Assembly (NCBI RefSeq): GCF_028640845.1
Contig: NC_080539.1
Location: forward strand, 101,768,554-101,832,553
Reading direction: 5' to 3'
Length of the DNA: 64,000 nucleotides
DNA from: Ahaetulla prasina
Taxonomy: Eukaryota > Chordata > Lepidosauria > Squamata > Colubridae
Shown piece after piece: positions 11,271 to 22,207 of this stretch (its first letter is position 1; each line of letters opens with the position of its first letter). The translations under genes and the position numbers were made by a program. The notes under the pieces were generated by a model. That model made no database searches. It saw only the letters and a list, made by a program, of their open reading frames with translations, and was not told the origin of the DNA.

Positions 11271-13046
11271 AGTCTTTTGGATTATGATCTATTTTATAAA
11301 GCACCCTCAATGTCAATGAAAGTTATGATTTGAGGGAAGAAATAGCAAGGTCAGAAGGAAAATGAAAACAAGTAGTGAAAACACTGATGATTACTACTGT
11401 TATTGGCTAATTATACCGACCCATCTCTTGCATGCAATTCCCCTCTGAATGCATTGTTTGCAATTACTCCAAAAATAACATGTCCCTTGCTCAGCATAAC
11501 ACTCCATCTATTATGTTGAACTACAGTCCATGAAACCATATGGCACTGTTAGTGTATAAGTCTTTAAGCCATCCCAGCTCCTTAGTTATATTTTATGTAT
11601 TTATCACACATGAGAATATCCATAGGTGTTTATTTATACACATCTCCCTCTTTGTCCAAGGAGCTCTGGATAAAACTGACTTCAGATTTCTACTAATATT
11701 CTCAAAACTTTTTTTCTTCTTCCTCTTTATTCCCAGAATTACCATCAAATCTTCTACCAAGAGTTGATATACTCTATAGAATATTATGGGAAGGATCATG
11801 GGATACAACTTTTATCAGCTTCAGCTAACACAGTCAATGATTAGAGGTGATGGAAGCTAGATTTGAACAGCATCCCAACATTGTGAATGCTCTGAACATT
11901 AGGTTTCAACAATGCACATTGTATATTTCATGGCTTCTTAATGTCATAAAGTGAAGGGTCTTTCCAGAAGAAATAGAAAAGTCTTTTCAGCTGTTATTAA
12001 TCAAGGAACATTAACTTCAATGGCAGCTAGATCATGTCACGTTCAGATTAGAGAGCAAATGAATTAATTGACCTTGATTGAAGTGAGAAGTGACACCTAA
12101 TATAAAGAAGTTACCGAGTTTAATATCACCATCTGTGAAGTGCCTTCTAAAGCTATTTGGGCATTTGCTTAATTGCAGGAGTATAAATAATCTCATTGAT
12201 TCAATAACTATAAATGTTGTCAGATTCATAATTAAAGTTTGACATTTTCTCAACAGAACTTCAAGTTTCCAAGCATATGTGATTGGTATATATTCAGCCA
12301 CTTGGTACAGACATATTCAGAGGTAAAAAAATTAAAATATTTCTGAATGTGTTTGTCCAATCATAGGGATGTGTTCATACATTGATTAAAATTTAGTACT
12401 TACTTATTCCTGAGGTACATAGTAATAGTAGCAGGGATAATGTACTAATAAGTAACCTAATTCCCAATTTCCATAAACTACCTAAAATGAATTGTGATTT
12501 TTAAAAAAAAAAAAAAAAAGTAGGGCAAAGTATTTTTCTGTATTTATTATGTTTGTGGACTGTCTGACATACACATCATTATAAGGTGGTGGATAGTATC
12601 AAATTACATCATTAAAATAGAAGATATAAACCAATTATATCTTACCTATATATAATCAAGATATAAACCAACATAAAACCAATTAAGATAAGCCAATCTT
12701 ACTAAAATTGTACTATGTCACCAGGTGTAACACAACACAATGATTTCAACATATATTCTCAAATGTTGAGACAATTAAATTATATGTGATCCATGCCTAA
12801 ATCATAGCAAACATATTGTTTTTGTGGGTAATGACTTCCCAGAGAGTACTCACCACTGAAGAGAAGACTAGTTCTTACTGATGATAGGAGAAAGCCTGTT
12901 GGAGACAACACAACTAGATGGTATCTGATGATGATTACTGTAGTCAAGCTGATCTTTAGGGGATAATGATTGTTTTCCTTACAAAGCAATAAGCAAAAGA
13001 AAGTTAAAACAATAATGCAACAAGGCAGCAGGTCAAATTAAAATAC
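11271..13046. other. No gene seen
   Basis: AT-rich sequence with a poly(A) run at 12502-12519. No repeat or exon recognised. Confidence 0.5.
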
Positions 13047-13054
13047 CTAGCAAG

Positions 13055-13212
13055 CAGGGCTGGGGTCTACTTACCTTTACTACTGGTTCTCAATGGGATC
13101 CCACATATGAGCTTCTGCATGTGCGCAGATTGACCATAATGACATCTGGGAAGCCACCAGTTTTACTACCGGTTCGCAAGAACTGGACCAAACCGGGAAC
13201 AACCCACCACTG
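13055..13212. mobile_element. hAT-type MITE (CCGGTT family) with exact 8-bp TSD
   Basis: A 158-bp element starts CAGGGCTGGGG and ends CCCACCACTG. It is flanked by CTAGCAAG at 13047-13054 and 13213-13220. The interior carries the ACTACCGGTTCG / GAACTGGACC motifs shared by many copies in this window. It has no coding capacity. Confidence 0.85.
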
Positions 13213-13626
13213 CTAGCAAGGCAATAATTAAGAGTTCTTGTCCAAAGAATTTCATGCTTAAGAACATCTCCTGGATGGGTTAGGGTTAGGGTTATAGAAA
13301 AGATGATTCCTACAAAGCCATCTATTGAACCTCCACCAGTGGGCTAGGTAGAAGGAACTCTAAAGAGAAGAGTAGACAAATCAGCTTAACATATTACAAG
13401 TCCTACAACTGTGCTTCACAATGCAATTTATGTCACTTTGCCCAATGTAGTAGGGATTGTCTTCTAGTTTCTTACTCAAAGGCATAAACTGAACTGTCAT
13501 CCAACATACTGGAAGGAGAGACAAAGAAAGTACATCATCTCTCTGGACAGGAGAGATGCAGGAGTGGGAAGGAGAAATCTAAAGTAATCAGCTCCATCTT
13601 TTTAAACAGAGGACCTGTGTCTAGAC

Positions 13627-13754
13627 CAGGGCTGTCAAACTCACGGGCCACATGCATCATGTGCTGACCACGCCCACCCCCAGTTTAGTGAAGGGTAAAA
13701 AAGTCCCGACACATCACGGGATGCCACCATGACGATGTGAGTTTGACACCTCTG
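13627..13754. mobile_element. hAT-type MITE (TGTCAAACTC family) with exact 8-bp TSD
   Basis: A 128-bp element with inverted ends CAGGGCTGTCAAACTC and GAGTTTGACACCTCTG, between GTCTAGAC at 13619-13626 and 13755-13762. Related copies are at 26479-26613 and 36484-36619. Confidence 0.9.
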
Positions 13755-14045
13755 GTCTAGACCATCTCTACTGAATCTATCTATCCCTTCCAGAACTTTT
13801 GCTAATGCTTTCAGTTTTGCATAATTCACTTTTTAACCATTGGGCTGGATCCATGGTGATGGTTATACATTTGCTGATTACTTGCAGTGCTAAAATGACC
13901 CTTCTTGATGCGGGAAATTTTGAAGCCCTCAATGTGGGAACTGAAGGGCTATTTTTTTTCTCCCCACCTAATTATGGAAGGGAACAACAGGATTGGCTCA
14001 TGCTGAGGTAGAGAGACATCTACCCTAAGCGCTCCATGGCTTAGG

Positions 14046-14510
14046 GCCGGGTTACTTATGGGACCGCCTACTGCCACCGACTGCCTCTCACCGACCCGTG
14101 CGCTCTCACAGAGAGGGACTCCTCAGGGTGCCGTCCGCCAAACAATGTTGGCTGGCGGCCCCCAGAAGTAGGGCTTTCTCTGTGGGGGCTCCCACCTTTG
14201 GAACGAGCTTCCCCCAGGACTTTGTCAACTTCCGGACCTTCAAACCTTCCGCCGCGAGCTGAAGACATATTTGTTTATCTGCGCAGGTCTGGCATAGGGT
14301 TTTAGATATTGTTTGGTTTTAATTATAGTGGGTTTTATTCTTTTAGTGATATTTTAACTTGGGCCAAATTGAATTAGTTTTTTAAGTCGTATTTTATTCT
14401 GTATTTATTCTGTTTGCTATTTTTATTTGGCTGTAAACCGCCCTGAGTCCTTTGGGAGAAGGGCGGTATAAAAATTTGATTAATAAATAAATAAATAAAT
14501 AAAATAAATC
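14046..14510 (+). mobile_element. L2 LINE 3' end
   Basis: Plus-strand frames encode fragments of the L2 C-terminus, including SHREGLLRVPSA-like and FSVGAPT segments with frameshifts. The 3' UTR carries the terminal hairpin (accgccctgag...gggcggt, 14437-14468) and a (TAAA)n tail. Confidence 0.85.
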
Positions 14511-15609
14511 TTGTCATCCCCAAAGATCTTCGAACTACATGGCTGGAAAAGACTAAACTACAGACTTTTCAAATACTTCCTTTATACAATTTCCTTATTT
14601 TATAATCAAGTTCATCTTTATTAATTTTGTTTTCATATGCAAAAAAATGTTCACAAGATAAACCTTCGCATATTTATTCAGAAGTACATCCTGGTGTTCA
14701 GTAATATTTTCCCCAGATAATTGAGTTAAGACTAAATACTTAAACACTGTTGAAATGCTAAATAATGCTGGCAACATAAAACTATAACATTATTAATAAA
14801 TGAAGACTGTTAAAATAATTCTGTACAACTATTACTTATGAAGGATTAAATGAAGGGAGATTTATAGGATGTTAGAATTAAAGCAAAAATAAAGATCACT
14901 GGGAGATAAATTAATCATTTCAACGAAATAATCAGTGCTTTATCATCTGGAAGGTAAATCAGGGAACATTTACTGCATTTCAAAAGAACAAAAGGAATGG
15001 CATAATTTTGAAGTTAATGTTGCTTCAAACTATTTCATTCAAAGTGTCCTAGTTAGTGAGAGCTCCTTTACATATCCAAAATAGCATGCTTCAGTTTTCT
15101 TAGTAATAAACAACTGTACTTAATCTAATTTGTGGAATTAACCATTTTCTACTTCATATTGATATCACTATTTTTTCATTTTTTCCCCTTTTCCTATAAA
15201 ACTAGATTTCATTTTTCTTTTTGTTTCTATTATATTTCCAGAGAAAACATTCCAGATGAACGAATTCTCAGATTTATGTGGGTATTATAAGATCCCATTC
15301 CTTCCCTTTGTACTGGCACAAATGGCATATCAATCATTTATTTATTATTTATTAATCATATTTATATGACTACCATTACATCAAGATGATATCTGGCAAC
15401 ATACAATAATCCAATAAAACACACACACCTATAAACAATAATATAAATATATATTTTAAAATCAGTGTTAAAAATTAAATATTATTAAAATACATAAATT
15501 CGAGATATGAGAAAATCTGAAGATGTCTCTGGTTCCCTAGGATCTCCTGACCAGGTGACATAAGCAGGTTTTGAGAGATTTATGGAACATCACAAGCAGG
15601 TGTGTTAAT
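14511..15609. other. No gene seen
   Basis: AT-rich sequence. 15310-15560 looks like a diverged LINE tail (TTTATTTATT, CACACA), but I cannot name it. Confidence 0.45.
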
Positions 15610-15674
15610 CAGCAGGTTCTGACAGGTTCTGGAGAACTGGTAGTGGAAATTTTGAGTAGTTTGGCTGGCCCCAG

Positions 15675-16288
15675 AGTTTATTTATTTATTTATTATTTAA
15701 ATTTCTAGACCGCCCTTCTCCTGAAGGACTCAGGGCGGTTTACAGCCATATAAAAAACAATATACAAACATTAAAATAATTTAAAACGAAATATTTAAAT
15801 TTAGGCTACTCCTTAAAACCCGTTTAAAATTCCCAATTAAAACTATCAGGCCAGTCCTGCGCGATGAAACAACCATGTTTTCAGCTCACGTCGGAAAGTC
15901 CAGAGATCGGGGAGTTGGCGAATACCAGGTGGTAATTCGTTCCAGAGGGTTGGAGCCCCCACGGAGAAGGCCCTCCCCCTGGGGGGGTCACCAGCCAACA
16001 TTGTCAAGCCGACGGTACCCCAAGGAGGCCCACCCTGTGGGAGCACACTGGTCGCTGGGAGGCCGTCGGTCGCAGTAGGCGGTCCCATAAATAACCAGGT
16101 CCCATGCCATGAAGCGCTTTAAAGGTGGTAACCAATACCTTGAATTGCACCCGGAAGATCACCGGAAGCCAGTGCAGCCTACGCAGGAGAGGTGTTATAT
16201 GGGAGCCTCGACTTGCTCCCTCTATCACCCGTGCGGCTGCATTCTGGACCAGCTGAAGCCTCCAGGTTCTCTTCAAGGGGAGCCCCAT
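15675..16288 (-). mobile_element. L2 LINE 3' part nested in the MITE
   Basis: The minus strand encodes the L2 ORF2 C-terminus in two frames: QLVQNAAARVIEGASRGSHI, PLLRRLHWLPVIFRVQFK and LVTTFKALHGMGPGYLWDRL (16004-16321 frame), then FSVGAPTLWNELPPGIRQLP and FRRELKTWLFHRAGLA (15846-16088 frame). A single frameshift separates them. The 3' UTR ends with the L2 hairpin (15708-15738) and a TTTA tail at 15675. Confidence 0.9.
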
Positions 16289-16289
16289 G

Positions 16290-16508
16290 TAGAGAGTGGG
16301 GTGGGAATGGAGATTTTGCAATATCCTTCCCCAGGAGTGGGGAGGGAATGGGGATTTTGCAGTATCCTTCCCCTGGAATGGAGTGGGAATGGGGATTTTG
16401 CAGTATCCTTCCCCTGGAGTGGGATCGGAATGGAGATTTTGCAGTATCTTTCTCCTGGAGGGGATGGGAATGGAGATTTTGCAGTATCTTTCTGCTGGAA
16501 TGGGGTGG
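16290..16508. repeat. 43-bp minisatellite, about five units
   Basis: Units of the type gggaatggagattttgcag + tatccttcccctggagtg are repeated with small changes. The gypsy element inserted in the last unit, and the array continues at 21118-21160. Shorter arrays of the same unit occur in the MITEs at 27122 (two units) and 56397 (three units), so the array belongs to the MITE. It produces long, meaningless open frames on both strands. Confidence 0.9.
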
Positions 16509-16697
16509 TGTTAAGTTCTGGAAGTAACGAGGCTGGAGACCAGGGTAGTGACAACAGCTCTTTAATATAGGGTGAACCCAGCAACAGGCTGGGGAAAAAC
16601 CTCTCCTTTTATACAGTTCTACTGGTGGCTTCGTCCAATCAGCAACGTGCTGATTTCCCGCTCAAATATTTAAAGGTACAGACAAGAATACATAACA
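16509..16697 (-). repeat. 3' LTR of gypsy A
   Basis: 189 bp, TGTTAAG...CATAACA on the plus strand, identical to 20929-21117. In element sense it contains AT-rich sequence around tttaaatatttgagcggg, which could hold the promoter. Confidence 0.95.
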
Positions 16698-16710
16698 CTC
16701 CTCCCCTCCC
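16698..16710 (-). other. Polypurine tract of gypsy A
   Basis: Minus-strand GGGAGGGGAGGAG directly abuts the 3' LTR, where plus-strand DNA synthesis is primed in LTR elements. Confidence 0.8.
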
Positions 16711-16748
16711 AGAAAACACTTTGCCTCTATTTACATTTTATTTACATG

Positions 16749-18095
16749 TTATTTTTCGACGTAGTCACGCAAATAACCTGGGCGTCTCCTAGTTCTTTCA
16801 GACCTGCGCGGTTCAGTTCTGGGTGGTGTTTTGAGCTGTTCGGAGGGTCTGTTTTCTCCTCCCAGCTCTTTCTCTAGGCCATCGGGCCCTGGATTATTTG
16901 CAGATTCTTTTTCTTGGCCATCCGGCCCTGGATTACTTTTGTAATTTTCCCTGTCGTTTCCCTCGGGAACCTGATGGCGTCGCTGGACCTCCGGGACCTC
17001 AGCTAAGTCTTGCGCCTCCCCCGGGTCATGGTCAGCTGTGGGTTCAAATAAGGAGGGGTCATAATTTGTTTCCTGTGGCTTAATTTGTTCAGTTATTCGT
17101 CTCCTTATCTGATCTATGTGACGCCTCCATACTCTGTTATCTTGTAATTCGACCAAGTACGACTTTGGGCCAGTTGTTTTTATTATTTGCCCCGCGAGCC
17201 AACTTGGGCCGTCCCCGTAGTTGCGGGCCCACACTCGGTCGCCTATGTCCAATTCCCTTGTTTTGTCTATTTCCCCCTTGTAACCCTCTGGTGTGTAATG
17301 GGGACTCAAGCGGTCAAGTGGGCACCGGAGTTTCCGTCCCATCAGTAATTCGGCTGGGCTTCTGCCGGTAGCCGTGCTTGGGGTTCTGTGCTGAACGGCC
17401 AGAAAGAAGTCTATCTTTGTTTGCCAGTCCCCTGGTTTGAGCCTGGACAATGCCTCCTTAGCGCTCCGGACGGAACGCTCTGCAAGGCCATTCGACGCAG
17501 GGTGGAAAGGCGCAGAGAGGGCATGTCGGATGCCCTCCTCTGCCAAGTATTCTTCGAACTGGGCTGCCGTGAATTGCGGCCCGTTGTCGGACACCAGAGT
17601 GTCAGGCAACCCGTGGGTTGCGAATAAGTGGCGCAGGGCTGCGATTACTGCCTCGGCCGTAGTGGATTTCATGAGTATGATCTCTAACCATTTAGAGAAT
17701 GCGTCAACAACCACTAGGAAAGTTTGGCCATGGAAAGGGCCAGCAAAATCAATGTGTATTCTTGACCAGGGCCCTTGGGGTTTTTCCCATTCCCTGACTG
17801 GGGCCGTTGGAGGTAGGGGTCTGGACTCTTGGCAAGCCTGGCATTTCCCTACCCTCTCAGCAATCTCTGAATCCATGAGTGGCCACCACACATAGCTTCT
17901 TGCTAGCCCCTTCATTCGGACGATCCCTGGGTGGCCCTCGTGGAGGAGGTCCAGTACCTTTCCCCTTAATTTATCGGGGATTACCACCCGATCACCCCAT
18001 AACAGGCACCCCCCTTGAGCCGAGAGCTCATCCCTTTTTTTAACAAACTCCTTAAAGCGTTGCCCGGCGCAGCAGGCCACCCTCTTTGTACCCAA
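16749..18095 (-). pseudogene. Gypsy A integrase region (448 codons open)
   Basis: The open frame encodes the integrase and a C-terminal tail. The zinc-binding HHCC module is visible (H52, H55, C85, C88 in LHEGHPG ... CQAC), followed by YVWWPLM. The catalytic triad appears intact: D116 (HIDFAGPF), D170 (VSDNGPQF) and E206 (NGLAERS), with the expected 35-residue spacing between the second D and the E. After about residue 230 the RKLRCPLDRL segment and a Pro/Glu-rich tail follow; I see no chromodomain. The N-terminal 20 codons overlap the RNase H frame in another phase, marking a one-base frameshift near 18050. The integrase domain is therefore the best-preserved part of the element but is not in frame with the rest of pol. 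Confidence 0.9.
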
Positions 18096-18901
18096 CCGAG
18101 TACAGTCCTTAACATAATGTCCCGGTATGATGCCCGAGCCACTTCCTTAGACGTGACTGGGCCAGAGTCCAAGGAGTCAATAAGCAGGATAGGCGTCCCC
18201 GGCGTGGGGTCTTCGATGGCCCCTGGCAGTGGGCATCTGCTTAACGCGTCTGCATGCCCCACTTCTTTCCCTGGCCAATGATGCAGCTTGTACGAATAAG
18301 CGGCTAAGAAAATAGTCCATCGGGTCAAGCGTGGCGAAAGTGCCACAGGCGTTGGGCGGTCGCCAGCCAGTATCCCTAGTAGCGGTCTGTGGTCAGTCAC
18401 GATTTCAAAATCCCGCCCAAAGACATATTCGTGGAATTTTTTAACCCCTGACACAATGGCTAGTGCTTCTTTATCTAATTGGCTGTAATTCCTCTCTGGG
18501 GAGGACATCGTTCTAGAGTAAAAAGCTATAGGGGCTTCTGTGCCATTTGGAAGTCTATGGCTGAGTACAGCCCCCACCCCATAAGGGGAGGCATCGCAAA
18601 CCAGCACTAGGGGCAATGAGTTGTGATATTGGATGAGCAGGCTATTACTTGAGAGCAGGTTCTTTACTGCTTCAAAAGCCCTATTTTCCGACTTTCCCCA
18701 AGACCAAACAGCATTTTTTCCTAAAAGTCTATGCAGCGGTTTGGCAACGGTCGCTTTGTTCTTTAAAAAGACCGCGTAAAAATTCACTAACCCCAGGAAT
18801 GCCTGCAGCTCTGCTTTGTTTTTGGGCGCTGGAGCCTCTCTAATTGCCTTGACCTTGCTCTCAGTAGGGTGAATTCCTTTCTTGGCTTTCCGGTAGCCCA
18901 A
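17981..18901 (-). pseudogene. Gypsy A RT C-terminus and RNase H
   Basis: The frame starts in the RT thumb/connection (ELQAFLGLVNFYAVFL) and covers RNase H: the first acidic motif VLVCDASPYGVGAVL, then YSQLDKEALAIVSGVKKF, VTDHRPLLGIL and the closing HADALSR. The last 25 codons read out of phase beyond the frameshift near 18050. The start is not natural: the frame is cut from RT by a disruption between 18901 and 19002, where the minus strand carries a stop just after the RT box. Confidence 0.88.
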
Positions 18902-19001
18902 GAATTCGTGATTCGACCCCTATCTGGCATTTGTTTACCTTGACTTTTAATCCGCTGTCCGGAAAATGCCCAAAACCTTTCTTAAACGCTCCCCAATTCC
19001 T

Positions 19002-20831
19002 CTATGTTTTCCCTGAAATTAGGACATCATCAGTAGGAACTACCCCTGGGAGCCCCTGCAGAAGACGTTCCATTAGGTTTTGGAACAGCCCTGGTGCCAC
19101 ACTCACCCCAAATTGCAATCGAGTGCACTTGAAGGCCCCCCTGTGCGTTACAATCGTTTGGGCTTCGGCTGTGCGGGCGTCTACGGGCAGTTGTTGGTAG
19201 GCTTGGGCCAAGTCTAACTTTGCAAAGACTTGCCCTCGCCCCAAAGAGTGCAGTAAGTGTTGCACCACGGGGACCCGGTAAGCGCTTTTCTGTGAGGCTT
19301 TGTTTAGCGTCGCCTTGTAGTCAGCGCAAATTCTAATTGACCCGTCTGGTTTTATTGGGGTGACGATTGGCGTCTCCCACTTTGCGTGATCGACTGGCAC
19401 CAAAATCCCCTGATTTATGAGCTTATCTAGCTCCTTATCGATTTTTGGTTTTAGGGCAAAAGGGACTCTCCTCGCCTTAAGCCTAATGGGAGCTACCTGG
19501 GGGTCTAAGTTGAAGGAAATAGGGGTCCCCTTGTACTTGCCCAGGCAGTCCTTGAAGACATCTTCGAACTCGTTAAAGAGAATGTCTTTCAGGTTACAGT
19601 CACTTCTGTAGATGCCAGTCACTCCCATGCCCAGGGCACGAAACCAGTCTAGTCCCAACAGACTGGGCAGGGTCCCTTCAACGATCGTGATGGGCAGGGT
19701 CTTCTTATGTGGTCCGTACTCGACTCGGACGGAGGTGGTCCCTCGAACAGGGATGCGATTCCCCTGGTAGTCATGGATTCGCAGCCGTTGTGCTTGCAGG
19801 TGGCGCTTCGCGACTGACGGCAGTGACTTCGCCAAAGTGTCCCAGGACATGATGGTGATCGCTGATCCCGTGTCTACTTCGAGCCGGCACCGTACTCCCT
19901 CTATTTTTGGTCTGGTGAAGATCTTCTTCTCCACTCGGGTCGAGGCGCGGCCTATGACCACAGTCGTTTGGTTTGAATCCGCGCCTTTTTTGTTTGAGCC
20001 AATCGCGGGTCGCCTTGCCGATTCCGCGCTCTGATTGGCCGATTTGAATTTTCGGCGGGAAGGTTGGGCCGCTCGACAAACTTGAGCTAGGTGCCCCTTC
20101 TTTCCGCACCGCCGACATGTCGCGTCCTTAAATTTGCAGCGTTGGCGCTGGTGTTGACCACCGCAGCTTCCGCACTCGTCTCGGTCCCCTTTGTCGCGTT
20201 TCTCGGTTCTGCAGACCCCTTCCTCATCTTCACCGTCGGATTCGGTCTGAACCTCCTCCTGGTGCACTGGGGTTGTCTTCGGGCTTGCCTTAAGTGGGAC
20301 CGGCTTTTGCAGTGTCTCCGCCGCTTGGGTGGACATTTCATGTGCTCTGGCTTCGTCCAGAGCGTTGGCCAGCGTCAGGTTGCTCTTTGCTAGCAGCCGT
20401 CGCCGCAAACGGATGTCTCGGACCCCTCGGATGAGTTGCTCGAGGAGCACCTCGTCTAGGTCGCGGTATCCGCAGTCCTTGGACGCTTTTCTTAGGGCGG
20501 CCATGTAGTCACCGATGGATTCGCCCTCCATCTGCCTTCGCTCTCCGAATTCAAACCGCCTCACGTATTTGGACGGCGTTGGCGCGAAGTGGTTCCTTAG
20601 TAAAGTCTGTAGAGTTGGCCACGACACCGATTGTAGCGGCGTTGGCTCTGCCAGGGCTTCCGCGATATCAATGACCTCCGGACTGCAGTGACTTAAGAAA
20701 TAAGCCCTTTACCGGTTATCTGGAACTCCTTGCAGTTCGTTGGCTTCTAGAAAGCTTTCGAAACGGGTCATATACGTTCCCCATTTCTCTTTAGCCGGGT
20801 CAAACGGTGCGGGCGGAGTGTAACTGGCCAT
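19002..20831 (-). pseudogene. Gypsy A gag-protease-RT frame
   Basis: A methionine at 20831 (MASYTPPAPFDPAKEKWG) opens gag, but a TAA at 20709-20711 breaks it after 40 codons. The same frame then runs open from 20708 to 19002. Counting residues from 20627, it contains a capsid-like region, a CCHC zinc knuckle (C171-C184, CRRCGKKGHLAQVC), the protease active site DTGS (252-255) with LLGLDW near 323, and RT with the first catalytic aspartate at 472 (AKLDLAQAYQQLP) and the DD pair at 533-534. The YxDD box reads PTDD and looks one residue short. The frame ends eight codons later. Confidence 0.9.
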
Positions 20832-20909
20832 CTCCGCTTTTCTGCCCTGTGTTTGCTGGGTTCGGGTCTATCGTGCTTCAGCTCGGTTCTGGTTCTCCTT
20901 AGCCTCGAG

Positions 20910-20927
20910 ATCCCACCTTCGTCGCCA
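20910..20927 (-). other. Primer-binding site of gypsy A
   Basis: Minus-strand TGGCGACGAAGGTGGGAT lies one base inside the 5' LTR. The leading TGG pairs with a tRNA CCA end. I cannot assign the tRNA. Confidence 0.7.
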
Positions 20928-20928
20928 G

Positions 20929-21117
20929 TGTTAAGTTCTGGAAGTAACGAGGCTGGAGACCAGGGTAGTGACAACAGCTCTTTAATATAGGGTGAACCCA
21001 GCAACAGGCTGGGGAAAAACCTCTCCTTTTATACAGTTCTACTGGTGGCTTCGTCCAATCAGCAACGTGCTGATTTCCCGCTCAAATATTTAAAGGTACA
21101 GACAAGAATACATAACA
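20929..21117 (-). repeat. 5' LTR of gypsy A
   Basis: Identical to the 3' LTR at 16509-16697. Confidence 0.95.
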
Positions 21118-21189
21118 GGTGGGAATGGAGATTTTGCAGTATCCTTTCCCTGCCATGCCCACCAAGGCACCCCACATCCATTAAGCCAT

Positions 21190-21195
21190 GCCTAC

Positions 21196-21268
<73 letters not shown>

Positions 21269-21583
21269 TTTTAATTTGTATACCGCCCTTCTCCCGAAGG
21301 ACTCAGGGCGGTGAATAGGCAGATAAAATACAGACATACACAATAGTTAAAACAACCCTTAAAAAACTGATTTAAATTTGCCCAAAAATTAAAATAGCAT
21401 ACACCCCCATAAAATTACAAAAATTTAAAAACCCATCAAATTCAACTAAAATTTAGAGATAAAAATCAAGCTAGTCCAGCCATACGAAATAAATAGGTTT
21501 TAAGTTCACGGCGGAAGGTCCTAAGGTCAGGTAGTTGTCGAAGCCCGAGGGGAAGTTCGTTCCACAGGGTCGGAGCCCCCACA
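21190..21583 (-). mobile_element. L2 LINE 3' end with trinucleotide tail, nested in the MITE
   Basis: The minus strand of 21466-21583 encodes VGAPTLWNELPLGLRQLP and FRRELKTYLFRMAGLA. The 3' UTR ends with the L2 hairpin (21283-21312). In place of the usual (TAAA)n tail it has about 72 bp of ATG/ATA trinucleotides (21196-21268), which create poly-His and poly-Tyr runs in spurious frames. Confidence 0.88.
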
Positions 21584-21619
21584 GAACTGGTAGTAAAAGA
21601 AATTTGAATTCCACCACTG

Positions 21620-22207
21620 ATTAAAGGATTAAACATGGAGAAAGAAGAGAGAAGTTTCAAAGCTCTTTTGCATGGAATGTCTTTTAACTTTTTTTCAGAA
21701 AGATTTGGGGAGTAAGCACAATGTTTTCTTCAGTAAAACCTCTATCAATTTCATGATTATTCCATCTGCACTATGATAGTGATATGGTATTCAATCACCC
21801 TCAAGAAAATAGAGGGGTTTGTTAGGGGTGGGGCATCTAAAAGACGGTCCTGAAAACTAAGAGCTGTTAAAAAATGAAAGTCTTGGTAAGTGGTAGACTA
21901 TCCTTCATTAAAATGTATTGAAACAGAGGTTGGGTATCTCTTATCAGGGTCCCTGCAATAGGGGATTTCTGCACTGGCCAGAAATTGAACTACCTGTAAT
22001 CCTGAGTTACAACAGTTCACTTAGCAACCATTTGAAGTTGCAACATACCCCCACCCTCCAAGTACTTACAATACAATCTGAAGTTTATGAATGTTGCAGA
22101 ACCACGGCAGTCATTCACCCTTACGAACAACCACAGAGGCACTGCAATATGCATCCTGCATATTTCCTCCCTCCGCCAGGTCTCCACAGGCAGCCCTGTG
22201 GACACTT
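21620..22207. other. No gene seen
   Basis: No repeat or exon recognised. Confidence 0.45.

Larger units (their letters stand above)
16509..21117 (-). mobile_element. Ty3/gypsy LTR retrotransposon A, complete ends, defective coding
   Basis: A 4.6 kb element with two 189-bp LTRs (TG...CA; TGTTATG...CTTAACA in element sense), identical at every base I compared. It is flanked by a 5-bp TSD, GGTGG (16504-16508 and 21118-21122). A primer-binding-site-like TGGCGACGAAGGTGGGAT follows the 5' LTR, and a polypurine tract GGGAGGGGAGGAG precedes the 3' LTR. Domain order on the minus strand is gag, protease, RT, RNase H, integrase, the order of the gypsy class. One stop in gag, a disruption after the RT catalytic box and a frameshift between RNase H and integrase prevent a continuous product. 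No envelope gene is present. Confidence 0.95.
15610..21619. mobile_element. hAT-type MITE split by an L2, a gypsy element and a second L2
   Basis: The left part (15610-15674: ggttctgacaggttctgg, actggtagtggaaatttt) and right part (21584-21619: gaactggtagtaaaag ... ttccaccactg) match the two ends of the intact copy at 27122-27429. The pieces between the insertions (16290-16508 and 21118-21190) match that copy's interior, including its 43-bp minisatellite and the 'catgcccaccaa' segment. Removing the three insertions gives a coherent MITE of a few hundred bases. I could not recover its TSD. Confidence 0.75.

Noticed and set aside
13273..13296. Short TTAGGG-like run (ttagggttagggttatag)
   Set aside because: Only about three units; too short to call an interstitial telomeric repeat.
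16109..16584. Long overlapping open frames on both strands
   Set aside because: The 43-bp minisatellite repeats keep frames open; the repeated peptide is an artefact.
21059..21343. Poly-His/poly-Tyr open frame
   Set aside because: Translation of the ATG/ATA microsatellite tail of an L2; not a gene.
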